Assembly: GCA_016711485.1 (NCBI GenBank)
Contig: JADJSX010000023.1
Span: forward strand, 1,022,001 to 1,086,000
Length of the DNA: 64,000 nt
Direction: 5' to 3'
Source: Leptospiraceae bacterium
GTDB taxonomy: Bacteria > Spirochaetota > Leptospiria > Leptospirales > Leptospiraceae
How positions within the stretch are numbered: position 1 is the first letter of the stretch; the number at the start of each line of letters is the position of its first letter. Below, piece after piece: positions 1-8,381 of this stretch. The notes beneath the pieces were generated by a model that saw nothing but the letters and a program-made list of their open reading frames with translations, had not been told where the DNA came from and made no database searches. The position numbers and the translations under genes are program-made.

Positions 1-1088
1 GGAACTTTCTTAGTATGGACATTTAGAATAGCTTCTCTACCTTTCACATCTGGTAAATCAACAATTACTTGTCTATCAAATCGACCTGGACGAAGAAGAG
101 CAGGGTCAAGTACGTCCGCTCTATTTGTAGCAGCAATTACGATTACACCTTCGTTAGCCTCAAAGCCATCCATTTCTACAAGCATTTGATTTAAAGTTTG
201 TTCTCTTTCATCGTGACCACCACCAAGACCGGCACCACGGAGACGACCGACCGCATCGATCTCATCAATGAAAATAATACAAGGAGCATTTTTTTTGCCT
301 TGTTCAAATAAATCTCTAACACGTGATGCCCCAACTCCTACGAACATTTCTACGAAGTCGGAACCTGATATACTAAAAAATGGTACTCCTGATTCACCTG
401 CGACTGCACGGGCTAATAAGGTTTTGCCTGTACCTGGAGGGCCGACGAGCAAAACACCTGTTGGAATTCTGGCTCCAATGGCTTGAAATTTTTTCGGATC
501 TTTTAAAAAGTCAATCATTTCAGATAATTCTGTTTTTGCTTCATCGCAACCGGCTACATCTGCAAAAGTTATTTTTACTTTTGGATCCATATTCATTTTG
601 GCTTTACTCTTTCCGAAGCTAAACGCTTTATTACCAGTTGACTGAATTTGTTTCATCATGATAAACCAGACAACACCAATAATTAAAAGCCATGGGATAA
701 TCGCTGTTAAAGCATTTAAAAATCTGTTTTCTTCTGTAGATTTTGCAACAAAAGTCAAATTAGATTTTCGAAGTTTACCTAATACGTCAGTTGATAGAGG
801 AGCAATAACTGTGCGGAATTGTTTTGTTCGTTTGTCTTTTGAGTCTTCAAACCAGCCTTCAATAAACTCTTTGTCTACCGTAACTAATTTTTTATTTTTT
901 CCTTCTGAAGCGGTTATAATTTTTCCAATTGGTTTTATGCCATCGGCTGGCTCTATCATATTTAAAAAGTCTGAGTAGGAAATTTCCTCTACTTTGTTGT
1001 CTGCCCTTTCGCCTTTATATAGGCCATAGAGTACAAGTAAAATAATCAGGAGGATAAAACCTACCTGTTTGAGATTCTTATTAATCAT
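1..1088 (-). CDS. ftsH: ATP-dependent zinc metalloprotease FtsH (C-terminus outside window)
   Basis: Membrane-anchored AAA+ protease that extracts and degrades membrane and soluble proteins. About 362 residues are visible. An N-terminal membrane segment (residues 7-25) is followed by a periplasmic region, a second membrane segment near 150-165, then the AAA module with Walker A GPPGTGKT near 215, Walker B IIFIDEIDAVGR near 272, and a second region of homology ending in RPGRFDRQV. The zinc-binding HExxH and protease domain lie beyond base 1. The ATG at 1088 is preceded by GGGAG at good spacing, which decides the start. It is the only gene on this strand here and is followed upstream by a long gene-poor stretch. 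Confidence 0.97.
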   Translation of the reverse strand, partial: MINKNLKQVGFILLIILLVLYGLYKGERADNKVEEISYSDFLNMIEPADGIKPIGKIITASEGKNKKLVTVDKEFIEGWFEDSKDKRTKQFRTVIAPLSTDVLGKLRKSNLTFVAKSTEENRFLNALTAIIPWLLIIGVVWFIMMKQIQSTGNKAFSFGKSKAKMNMDPKVKITFADVAGCDEAKTELSEMIDFLKDPKKFQAIGARIPTGVLLVGPPGTGKTLLARAVAGESGVPFFSISGSDFVEMFVGVGASRVRDLFEQGKKNAPCIIFIDEIDAVGRLRGAGLGGGHDEREQTLNQMLVEMDGFEANEGVIVIAATNRADVLDPALLRPGRFDRQVIVDLPDVKGREAILNVHTKKV

Positions 1089-1704
1089 TAAAATTCTCCC
1101 GTGAATGTTAGTTTTCTGATTTATCAAATAATTGCAAGATAAAATACAGGCTTTGGAAGAGCCATTAATCGTCAAAATTCAATATTTTTCAGTGATGAAG
1201 GTTAGACCTACCTAGGTTCATTCAGGATAAATGCCTAAGTATATAAGGTAGTATTTTAGAAAAACTATGTAAATCCCGCCAAAAGTCAAATAAGAGCTTT
1301 CGTGATCGTTAAAAAATTAGATTTGCAAGATTTTTTCATGGGCAGTATTTACATTTATTAAGTTTTGCACTATCGTTAACTGTCAATTTTTCTTTACCTT
1401 TAATAATTTAAATAACAGCATTCTACAAATTCTAGAATCGAGAAGTAACCGTAATGCTTTTTTATATACCATATACAAATGTAATCTCCATTTTAAAAAA
1501 GTTGGGTATTCCCAATTACCAAATTTAGAGACTTTTGGAGTTTGATTTTTATGAATAGAATAACTTCTTCTCATACACGCTCTATGACCTTTTTTATACA
1601 AATGGATATTTTTTTCAGTTATTGCCTAATATGTAAAAAAAATTCAGTTTATTGCGCACATTTTTGTTTTTTTCGACCTAGTAAATTAGTGAGGTAAAAC
1701 TTAA
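1089..1704. other. Gene-poor stretch between ftsH and the DUF1564 gene
   Basis: No convincing gene is present. A 72-codon minus-strand reading frame (1383-1601) is basic and rich in Lys, Arg and Leu, resembles no family I know and has no clear ribosome site, so I do not call it. The stretch is very AT-rich and should hold the divergent promoters of ftsH and the DUF1564 gene, but no hexamer pair is good enough to name. Confidence 0.5.
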
Positions 1705-2298
1705 ATGACCTACGAAGAATTTCTAAAAGAGAATCTGGAATCATTAAAAGAACATTTCTGGGGTATCGAGGCTAAAGGATACAAAAACGGAGTAACCGTT
1801 TCTACGAATAAAAAAGTATTATCCGCGCGAAAAAATCCTTTCATAGAGATTAATTCAACCCTCTTAATTCCAGAAAAATACTATCTCCAATTTCGTCAGA
1901 ATATTGTACGTCATGGCGGTGTTCGAGCGTATGTCGCATACCTTCTATTAAAATACAAAATCCATATCGCGAACGGACTTATTCCCACTTACTGCAATCA
2001 TACTACTAAATACCAAGAGAAAAACCAAAACCTCATCAAAGTCGCGTTCCGTCCGAATTTGGATGACTGGGCTGAGTTAAAGTTGTACCGGGTTAGTTTT
2101 GGGATATCCATTTCTGCCTTAATCGTATATTTACTCATTGCCGACTCTGTAGATTTCGCAGAAAGAGTCTCCTACTACTTGGGGGCTGTAGGAATTCCAC
2201 AGTCCCCGCATTTGGATTTGTGGGCTAAGGTGTATATATCGCGTAAAAATTTTCACTATACGACCGTTTTTCAATATCGAAAAAGCCAGTATGGGTAA
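1705..2298 (+). CDS. DUF1564 family protein
   Basis: A 197-residue protein that I recognise as DUF1564, a family of unknown function that is expanded in Leptospira genomes and is a strong taxonomic marker. Visible features are a basic N-terminal half with the stretch RQNIVRHGGVRAYVAYLL near residues 65-82 and a conserved mid-region with FRPNLDDWAELKLYRVSFGIS near residues 113-133, then a hydrophobic helix. The tyrosine- and basic-rich layout recalls ribbon-helix-helix-like DNA-binding proteins, but that is only an impression. The ATG at 1705 follows GAGGT about 10 bases upstream. It stands alone, with family A repeat debris downstream. Confidence 0.85.
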   Translation: MTYEEFLKENLESLKEHFWGIEAKGYKNGVTVSTNKKVLSARKNPFIEINSTLLIPEKYYLQFRQNIVRHGGVRAYVAYLLLKYKIHIANGLIPTYCNHTTKYQEKNQNLIKVAFRPNLDDWAELKLYRVSFGISISALIVYLLIADSVDFAERVSYYLGAVGIPQSPHLDLWAKVYISRKNFHYTTVFQYRKSQYG

Positions 2299-2330
2299 AA
2301 AATATTAGTTTCCGGCAAATTTACCTTAAA

Positions 2331-2390
2331 TAACTTTCGAAGTTTTACTGCTTAACTAGCCTTACGCAAAACCAAGGCATTAAATGATAG
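2331..2390 (+). repeat. Weak remnant of family A inverted-repeat element
   Basis: The segment CTTAACTAGCCTTACGCAAAA near 2352 resembles the TTACGCAA-containing terminal repeat of the dispersed family A element found in better shape at 28370, 44051 and 58075. Only the end is recognisable, so this is a low-confidence fossil. Confidence 0.3.
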
Positions 2391-2424
2391 GAAGGTATGC
2401 TGTTATACTAAAAAACCTCGCAAA

Positions 2425-3045
2425 TCAATTTACTACCACTTCGGCTAAACACGATTTACCGGAGTTTGGATGGACGGAAGAATCATTCATAAAAAGAGTG
2501 AGAATAAAGATGTTATTTGGATATGTATTGGAATCTTGCAATGGCAGTAAATTTTTTAGGGAAAATTTTTGAGGAGTAGAGTCAACAAAACTTAAATGAA
2601 AGGAAGTTATTAATGTATCGGTTGGGAGTCTAAGTTCTTTATCGACGTTAATTGCTTCGCGTAAAACTACATCGATATGCATATTATTTGGATTATTTAG
2701 AATAGCATTATTATCCTTTGGATTGCAAGGAAAGAATGTAATTGATTCAAATTCTTTTTTTTTGAATTTAGATTCAGAGTAAACATGAGTTAGAGTTACT
2801 TCTAGTTCTAAGTCATAGTTGGATTTAGATGAATTTTCTTCTTTGATCCAAAACGTATTTTTATCGCCATCGGTTAGGTGGTGAATTTTTGAGAGTTTAT
2901 TTTTGCGACTGGATTTGGTAAAATCTTCCATACGAAATGGGGGGGATTTTGCATACATTTGTATTTTTTTTTCGGTATTTAAATATATATAAGCATTTAG
3001 TCCAAATAAAGATAGGAAAATTAGAATTGCGATAGATTTAGTCAT
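2425..3045 (-). CDS. Hypothetical secreted or membrane-anchored protein, discoidin-like
   Basis: A 206-residue protein with an uncleaved-looking N-terminal hydrophobic helix (residues 5-22), so probably anchored in the inner membrane facing the periplasm. The motif LTDGDKNTFWIKEE near residues 57-70 resembles the opening strand of discoidin / NADase-type glycan-binding domains (pattern LTDGN.NT.W), after which a beta-rich region follows. No catalytic motif is seen and no function is assigned. It is divergent from the epimerase gene (3086), with about 40 bases between the two starts. The plus-strand frame at 2384-2572 is taken as a shadow of this gene. Confidence 0.6.
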   Translation of the reverse strand: MTKSIAILIFLSLFGLNAYIYLNTEKKIQMYAKSPPFRMEDFTKSSRKNKLSKIHHLTDGDKNTFWIKEENSSKSNYDLELEVTLTHVYSESKFKKKEFESITFFPCNPKDNNAILNNPNNMHIDVVLREAINVDKELRLPTDTLITSFHLSFVDSTPQKFSLKNLLPLQDSNTYPNNIFILTLFMNDSSVHPNSGKSCLAEVVVN

Positions 3046-3085
3046 AGTTACGTTGTCATTTTATTAGAAGGGAGTAGAAGAATCA

Positions 3086-3997
3086 ATGAAAATTGGAATT
3101 ATCGGTGGTTCGGGATTTATTGGAAGAAATTTAGCCCAAGAGATACATAAATCAGGAATGGAAGTTATTATTTATTCACGAAAAAAAAGTCTTCCAGTTG
3201 ATTTATTGGATTTGCCAAATATGAAATTAGTTACTACGAGTCATCCACAAGCTAAGGACTTGGAGGGAATTGATGTATTAGTGAATCTCGCAGGTGAATC
3301 GGTAATTGGGGAAAGATGGACGGAATCTCGTAAACAGGCTTTGCGTCAATCGCGTGTAGACTTTACACAAACAATTGTAGAAGAATTAAAAAAAATGAAA
3401 GTAAGGCCAAAAGTATTTATCCAAGGTTCAGCAATTGGGTATTATGGAATGTATGAATCATCTATACCCGTATGCAATGAGGATTCAAGTCCAGGCGAAG
3501 ACTTTCTTGCGAAGCTATGTTTAGAATGGGAAGCCGCCGCACTTCCAGCACAGGAACTAGGGATTCGAACTATAATCCTGCGAACGGGCGTAGTGCTTTC
3601 TACGGAGAGTGGAGCTTTACAACAAATGCTTACTCCTTTTAAAATGTTCGTTGGCGGTAATCTTGGTACTGGCAATCAGTTTTTAAGTTGGATTCATATT
3701 CGCGATATGGTAGGCGGGATTCTTTTTCTAATTGAAAATTCGAAAGCAAAAGGTATTTTTAACTTTACTTCTCCGAATCCATGTTCGAATCGTGAATTTT
3801 CCAATGCACTTGGCTCAGTCCTCTCTCGTCCTTCTTATTTACCTGTTCCCAGTTTTGTAATCAATGCGCTTTTCGGAGAAGGGGCAGAAGTAATTCTAAA
3901 AGGCCAAAATGTAATTCCACAGCGATTACAGGAGTTAAAATATTCATTTAAATTCCCTGAATTAAAGCCAGCTCTAGAGAATTTACTAACGGAATAA
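3086..3997 (+). CDS. TIGR01777 family NAD(P)-dependent epimerase (YfcH-like)
   Basis: A 303-residue extended short-chain dehydrogenase/reductase of the TIGR01777 (YfcH/SulA-like) family, a widespread cytoplasmic protein whose substrate is unknown. The Rossmann motif GGSGFIG is at residues 7-13, NLAGE near 73 and QGSAIGYYG near 118 matches the family's active-site Tyr region, and LRTGVVLS near 166 and FLSWIHIRDM near 204 are family signatures. Length is normal. The ATG follows GGGAG (3070-3074). It is monocistronic as far as can be seen. Confidence 0.93.
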   Translation: MKIGIIGGSGFIGRNLAQEIHKSGMEVIIYSRKKSLPVDLLDLPNMKLVTTSHPQAKDLEGIDVLVNLAGESVIGERWTESRKQALRQSRVDFTQTIVEELKKMKVRPKVFIQGSAIGYYGMYESSIPVCNEDSSPGEDFLAKLCLEWEAAALPAQELGIRTIILRTGVVLSTESGALQQMLTPFKMFVGGNLGTGNQFLSWIHIRDMVGGILFLIENSKAKGIFNFTSPNPCSNREFSNALGSVLSRPSYLPVPSFVINALFGEGAEVILKGQNVIPQRLQELKYSFKFPELKPALENLLTE

Positions 3998-4155
3998 AAA
4001 GAGGGGATACACGAAATGAAATTTTACGAGAACGTTTGAAAAATTCTCTTTGATTTTTAGGAAAAAATGAAAATTATTAATTTAATAAAAAGGAAAATCT
4101 TCTTTTCATAGGACTCTAGGATAAAAAGACTAAATTTAATATAGGAGTATTTAAA

Positions 4156-4563
4156 ATGAACAAAAATTTTTATAGTTTAATTTTCTTATCCATGGTTCTC
4201 GCGCTAGTATTGAATTGTGGAAAGAAAGCAGAAGTGGAAGAAGCCAAAACTACTACTGAGACCGCACCTACTGAGACTCTTGATCCAGAAGTTGCCAAAG
4301 GTAAAGTTGCATTTAGCGTGAATTGTGCGGCATGTCATGGTGAGACAGGGGCTGGTGATGGAGTTGCTGCAGCTTCTCTTAATCCAAAACCTAGAAATTA
4401 CAAAGCTCCAGCAAGTGAATGGAAAAATGGTAACACAGAAGAGGGAGTATTAAAAACTCTTAATGAAGGAATTAAAGGAAGCCCAATGGTTTCTTATAAA
4501 ACCTTAGGTGACGAATCATTAAAAGCAATTGCTAAGTATGTAGTTTATTTAACTAAAAACTAA
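4156..4563 (+). CDS. Class I cytochrome c, lipoprotein-anchored
   Basis: A 135-residue monohaem cytochrome c. The N-terminus is a lipoprotein signal with the acylated Cys at residue 21, followed by an acidic, Thr-rich linker. The haem-attachment motif CAACH is at residues 57-61 and a likely axial Met is in GSPMVSYK near residue 112. It should act as a periplasmic electron carrier tethered to a membrane; its partner oxidase is not in the window. It has its own leader (GGAG just upstream of 4156) and a hairpin behind it. Confidence 0.93.
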   Translation: MNKNFYSLIFLSMVLALVLNCGKKAEVEEAKTTTETAPTETLDPEVAKGKVAFSVNCAACHGETGAGDGVAAASLNPKPRNYKAPASEWKNGNTEEGVLKTLNEGIKGSPMVSYKTLGDESLKAIAKYVVYLTKN

Positions 4564-4576
4564 AAATTCTTTATTT

Positions 4577-4616
4577 GAAAAGAAGTTGCAAATTGCGCTT
4601 CTTTTCATTCTATTTT
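4577..4616 (+). terminator. Probable terminator after the cytochrome c gene
   Basis: A 9-bp perfect stem, GAAAAGAAG (4577-4585) and CTTCTTTTC (4598-4606), is followed by a T-rich tail. It sits 14 bases after the stop codon. The stem is AT-rich, so efficiency is uncertain. Confidence 0.5.
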
Positions 4617-4641
4617 CTATTAGATTTAACAGGAAAATGTC

Positions 4642-4671
4642 TTGACTTAGGAAATTTCGTATAGTTATTAT
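4642..4671 (+). promoter_or_regulatory. Candidate promoter of the STAS gene, possibly leaderless
   Basis: TTGACT (4642-4647) and TATTAT (4666-4671) are 18 bases apart. The expected transcription start falls within a base or two of the ATG at 4679, and no Shine-Dalgarno sequence precedes that ATG, so the mRNA may have no 5' leader. Confidence 0.4.
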
Positions 4672-4678
4672 ATTTCCT

Positions 4679-5020
4679 ATGGTAGATGAATTCAAAATAC
4701 ATGTCGACTATGACAACGGTGTCATTCCAATTATACATATTGCAGGTGAAATTACTTCAGAAGCAGACGAAGAAATTGTAAACTGTTATGCCTCTATTCC
4801 TTCAGGGAAAAAGGGAAGAGTTTTGATAGACTTTTCGAAAACGGCCTATATTAACTCCGCTGGAATTGCCACTTTGATTAGTTTAATTACCAAGGCTGCC
4901 GAAAACCAAGGGAAAATTGAGTTTTCAGGTTTAAATTCTCATTTTAGAAAAGTAATGGATATTGTCGGTCTCACAGACTTTGTGCTCATACATGACAATA
5001 TTGAACAAGCTCTCCGATAA
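4679..5020 (+). CDS. STAS domain protein (anti-sigma factor antagonist type)
   Basis: A 113-residue single STAS domain of the SpoIIAA/RsbV type, which in known systems binds an anti-sigma kinase when its conserved Ser is unphosphorylated. The phospho-acceptor region reads FSKTAYINSAGIATLI near residues 54-69, with the Ser of NSAG in place. No kinase or phosphatase gene adjoins it; candidate SpoIIE-like phosphatase partners in the window lie about 37 kb away (41444). The N-terminal region is acidic. The start is fixed by the first ATG, although it lacks a ribosome site. Confidence 0.88.
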   Translation: MVDEFKIHVDYDNGVIPIIHIAGEITSEADEEIVNCYASIPSGKKGRVLIDFSKTAYINSAGIATLISLITKAAENQGKIEFSGLNSHFRKVMDIVGLTDFVLIHDNIEQALR

Positions 5021-5031
5021 ATCATTTTTTT

Positions 5032-5065
5032 AAGGACAGAGTAAATCTGTCCTTCTTTCTTTTTT
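5032..5065 (+). terminator. Rho-independent terminator after the STAS gene
   Basis: A perfect 9-bp stem, AAGGACAGA (5032-5040) and TCTGTCCTT (5046-5054), with loop GTAAA, runs into CTTTCTTTTTT. It lies 12 bases after the stop codon. Confidence 0.8.
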
Positions 5066-5128
5066 ATTCTGTTAAATCCTACGCATTCTAAATTACTGTC
5101 CTTCACAATCTATAATTCTACGATTTGT

Positions 5129-6148
5129 TTAGGAAACAAAGTTTGATTTTTTAGCTTTATATATTAAAAAGACTCCGATCACAATCGGCAGAATAGGAAT
5201 TGAAATAGTCCATAATTCCTCTTTGTTTTCCAATAATAGGGATACGAATCCAAGTAATAAAAAACTTCCCGTTAAAAAACAGACAATTGCTAAAAAGTAA
5301 AGGCTAATCTTAATTATCTGATTAATATAATTATTTGCTTTTGTAGGGGTTTTAATACTGATAGATTCTGAATGAATTTCGATATTTTCTGTGTTAGAAA
5401 TTATTATTTCTTCCGAGATTGAAAAAACATCCTCTGAACGGTGGAAATGCTTTAAGTCATGAGCAAGCGCATTTTTTACATAAATTTTAACTAGCCAACC
5501 AAGCAGGATAACAGGGATTAAACTTAGTAAAAAATATTGTGCATTATTGTAACTCAAAATAAAATCAAAAAATCCATGTGCTAAAACTACAATTAATAGA
5601 CCTACAAAACTAGCAAAGATTGGAGACATGTTTTGAAATTTTGACTTTGCAAGCCAATATCCAATAATGGCTCCTTCAAAAATATGAGAAGGGACTGATA
5701 ATACTGCTCTTAACATTCCAACGGCAAATCCATGTTGTAGCACATAAAAAATATTCTCAAAGGTAGCAAATCCGCTCGCTACCGCAACTCCGTACACGAT
5801 TCCATCCATCATTTCATCAAAATGAATGTCGCGGTATGAATAGATACGAATAACCAAATATTTACAAAGTTCTTCGGTGAACGCAATTATAAAGAAATTT
5901 TCAATGAGCATACCTATTACTGAATCTTTTTCGGGAATTTCTATGCTAGATTCAATGAAACCTGCTGGCAAAACCATTGCCGCACCCCAAAAAAAAGATT
6001 TCCAAATAATCACCCACGGTTCCTTTTTATAAATATCCTTAGAGTAATATCTATAAATAAAAAAAATTCCCGGTGCAATGGAAATAGCTAGTAATAGTAA
6101 AATATCCATTTGAGAATAATGATCTGTATACTTTTTAAGGTCAACCAA
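5129..6148 (-). CDS. PrsW-family intramembrane metalloprotease
   Basis: A 339-residue multi-pass membrane protein of the PrsW (RsiW-cleaving) family, related to CAAX/APH1 proteases. The diagnostic motifs are present: EE in FTEELCKYLVIR near residues 90-101, a Glu in ATFENIFYV near 128, and H..D in LAHGFFDF near 190. Known members cleave anti-sigma factors by site-1 proteolysis; the substrate here is unknown. The C-terminal third has a cytoplasmic stretch rich in Glu, Ser and Thr and then two further membrane helices, which is longer than the minimal family. Convergent with the STAS gene. Confidence 0.87.
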   Translation of the reverse strand: MVDLKKYTDHYSQMDILLLLAISIAPGIFFIYRYYSKDIYKKEPWVIIWKSFFWGAAMVLPAGFIESSIEIPEKDSVIGMLIENFFIIAFTEELCKYLVIRIYSYRDIHFDEMMDGIVYGVAVASGFATFENIFYVLQHGFAVGMLRAVLSVPSHIFEGAIIGYWLAKSKFQNMSPIFASFVGLLIVVLAHGFFDFILSYNNAQYFLLSLIPVILLGWLVKIYVKNALAHDLKHFHRSEDVFSISEEIIISNTENIEIHSESISIKTPTKANNYINQIIKISLYFLAIVCFLTGSFLLLGFVSLLLENKEELWTISIPILPIVIGVFLIYKAKKSNFVS

Positions 6149-6278
6149 AAGATGATTGAGTTAATCACTCCTTATTTCCTTATTTTTCGGAAAAAAATCT
6201 ATATATGCGAAAATTAATTTTGATGCGGATAATCCATAGAATCCATGGCGACGGATTATTTTGGCGATTGTACTAAAT

Positions 6279-6370
6279 GCCAAAAGTAAACCCCACTCGC
6301 TTTAAAATTAACTATATTTTTGGCGTTAGGGAATAACCTATTCTTTACAAATAGGGAAATTACTTTTGGC
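6279..6370 (+). repeat. Family B 92-bp inverted-repeat element, full copy
   Basis: The element begins GCCAAAAGTAA and ends TTACTTTTGGC, a perfect 11-bp terminal inverted repeat. A second full-length copy of exactly 92 bp is at 41069-41160 in opposite orientation and the right-hand part recurs at 63188-63247. The shared core reads ATATTTTTGGCGTTAGGGAA. Small size, terminal repeats and absence of a gene fit a MITE. Confidence 0.7.
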
Positions 6371-6603
6371 GAAGGGTATATAAACCATTGGTAGTAGAGT
6401 GTTTTATCAGCATAAAATAAACTCTATTTAAGATCATATATATGTGTAGATTCTGCTTCCCTTCCATTCCATTTACTTCTAAGATTTGAAAGACATTCTC
6501 GCTTGAGAGTGATTCTTGTTTTTTTTAAATTTAATATCCATTCCTCCGAACTCAAAACATAGATTAACTGCGAGATTGCTGTTAGGCTAATTCGGTATTT
6601 AAT

Positions 6604-6680
6604 TAACTGATGTTACGCAAAATAGGAAAATTACGAAAATGAAATATAATTTTAAAATATTAGAAAATACTAATGAATTT
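6604..6680 (+). repeat. Family A element, left-half remnant
   Basis: Starts TAACTGATGTTACGCAA and follows the family A pattern through AATATTAGAAAATACTAATGA, then loses similarity. The right terminal repeat is missing. Confidence 0.55.
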
Positions 6681-6881
6681 TGAACAAGTCTTTTCAGTTT
6701 TCCGATTTTACTCCTTCGAATAGATTCTGAGATATTCCTATTGAAAATTTTTTAAGAAATAAAAGTGTAAAGGGATAAAAATAAGTAACCTCTGTAAAAT
6801 AAATATTCTTGCACTTGACGATAAAGTTTGATTTTATACTTTAGAGAATATATAAATACCAACTAATAGGAAGTAACCACA

Positions 6882-7877
6882 ATGACATATTTTCAATTTT
6901 TCAGAAGTAATTTTCTTTTTTTAGTTTTAATATTTTTATTCAATGGATGTGCTTTATTGGATCAATTTTTAGGTGGAGAAACGAAACCCACTTTTTCTCT
7001 GAAGAGCGTAGATATTACAAAAATAACCCTAGAAAATATTTCTTTAAAAGTATTAACTAATGTAAAGAATCCTTACCCTGCGAGTTTGCCAAAATCTATC
7101 CTAGATATGAACGTAATGTTAGAAGGAACGAGTCTCGCTAAATTTTCAAAAATGGATTTAGGGAATATCGAAGCTCGATCAAATAAGGATATTCCAGTTG
7201 ACGTGGTCATGAAATATTCTGATCTAATGGATATTTATAAAAGAGTCCCTGGTAAAGAATTGTTAAATGTAAAACTCGATGGAATTTTAAATATTCCAAT
7301 ACCTGAAAAATTTCAATTGGCTGGTCAAAAATCTATAGACTTTCCATTTACCCAGAACAAACAAATTCCCGCTGTACTTCCTGATGTAGATATTCGTAAT
7401 TTTAAAATTATCAAACCAGATGCATCAGAATTAGGTGGGAATGTGCAAAATGGTGCTTCTTCTGCCGCTATGAATTATTTGGATGGATTGTTAAGTGGAA
7501 AGAAAACGAATGTTGGCTCAGCAGCACAAGCGGGACTTTCCGATGTGGATGTAAATGTCGCTACTGAGTTTGACATAGCTTTGACGAACAAAGCAGCCGC
7601 AGCACTCAAATTTAATGATTTGAAATATGATCTTCAATTGAATGGAGAAAAATTTCTTTCCGGTGTTCCTAGTCAAATCATAAACAATGGAAAAGAATCC
7701 ATTGTTAAGGTTAAGACTAGTTTTCCACTCAAATCCGTTTCCAGTGGAATCGCCGACGCCATTAAGAAAAGGGGCTCCGATTTTAAACTAAAAGGCCTTT
7801 CTGGATTAAGTGTTCCTGGTATTCCCGATGATCAAATGAAATTCGATTACGATAAGAAAGGAACTTTTAAATGGTAA
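6882..7877 (+). CDS. LEA14-like (WHy domain) lipoprotein
   Basis: A 331-residue lipoprotein with signal sequence and lipobox ending in NGC near residue 23. The mature part looks like a late-embryogenesis-abundant type 2 (LEA14/WHy) fold: ITLENISLKVLTNVKNPYP near residues 48-66 is the typical N-P strand signature, and a second similar beta region follows after residue 150 (DVDIRNFKII). In bacteria such proteins are surface or periplasmic and of unsettled function. A Gly/Ala/Ser-rich linker sits near residues 185-215. It has a good GGAAG ribosome site. A TTGACG at 6816 and TATACT at 6835 are too close (13 bases) to be called a promoter with confidence. Confidence 0.8.
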   Translation: MTYFQFFRSNFLFLVLIFLFNGCALLDQFLGGETKPTFSLKSVDITKITLENISLKVLTNVKNPYPASLPKSILDMNVMLEGTSLAKFSKMDLGNIEARSNKDIPVDVVMKYSDLMDIYKRVPGKELLNVKLDGILNIPIPEKFQLAGQKSIDFPFTQNKQIPAVLPDVDIRNFKIIKPDASELGGNVQNGASSAAMNYLDGLLSGKKTNVGSAAQAGLSDVDVNVATEFDIALTNKAAAALKFNDLKYDLQLNGEKFLSGVPSQIINNGKESIVKVKTSFPLKSVSSGIADAIKKRGSDFKLKGLSGLSVPGIPDDQMKFDYDKKGTFKW

Positions 7878-7942
7878 AAAAACATTCAGATATTAGGAAA
7901 ATGACTTGAAAGAAAAAGGATTTAGAATAAAAGCTACTGCTT

Positions 7943-8356
7943 ATGTTATACACAAATAAAGAATTTGAAACGAACTTTCCGCTATCAGAACGAATGAAGT
8001 TAGAAAAACTCAAAGCACAGACTTCACCTGTATTTTGGATGAATGAATACATTGCTTCTAACGTATCTGGAGCCTCGGATGTTCAAAGTCTTGTAAGTTA
8101 TACAAAAAATGTTACCGAACAATTGGAATCTGTATACCAAGACATTGAACCTTTTCTCGAAAAAGCAAATGATATAAATGAGCTTGGTGGCTATATCCAA
8201 TCTTTAGAGGAACAAGTAGAAGATTTATATAAAGAAAAAGAAGAAGCAATTCTTGCATTTGAAGGAATACATTCTATAATGGACCTTGTAAATCTTGCCA
8301 AGGGTATGGAAGAGAAGTTAAAAGCTCTCAATAATGAACAAAAAAATTCTGAATAA
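7943..8356 (+). CDS. Hypothetical coiled-coil protein upstream of PYP
   Basis: A 137-residue soluble protein that I do not recognise. The N-terminal third is mixed (PLSERMKLEKLKAQTSPVFW), and residues about 55-135 are an almost continuous acidic, heptad-like helix with many Glu, Leu and Lys, so a coiled coil and oligomerisation are likely. No signal peptide or membrane segment. It ends 25 bases before the PYP gene and shares its strand, so the two are probably co-transcribed. This makes it a candidate signalling partner or scaffold for the photoreceptor, an inference from position only. The start has no clear Shine-Dalgarno, but an upstream in-frame ATG (7901) runs into a stop at once. Confidence 0.7.
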   Translation: MLYTNKEFETNFPLSERMKLEKLKAQTSPVFWMNEYIASNVSGASDVQSLVSYTKNVTEQLESVYQDIEPFLEKANDINELGGYIQSLEEQVEDLYKEKEEAILAFEGIHSIMDLVNLAKGMEEKLKALNNEQKNSE

Positions 8357-8381
8357 TAAAAATAAAGGAGCATAATTTCTA

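Larger units (their letters stand above)
6149..6881. other. Long intergenic region with repeat elements
   Basis: No gene is supported in these 733 bases. The region contains a full 92-bp family B element (6279-6370) and a half copy of family A (from 6604). The rest is AT-rich, with no reading frame that looks coding. Confidence 0.6.

Noticed and set aside
1383..1601. 72-codon minus-strand frame as a gene
   Set aside because: No ribosome site, no known motif, and Lys/Leu-rich composition expected by chance in AT-rich DNA.
2384..2572. 62-codon plus-strand frame
   Set aside because: Lies opposite the coherent secreted-protein gene at 2425-3045 and carries no motif.
6816..6840. TTGACG/TATACT promoter before the LEA14-like gene
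   Set aside because: Spacing of about 13 bases is too short for a standard promoter.
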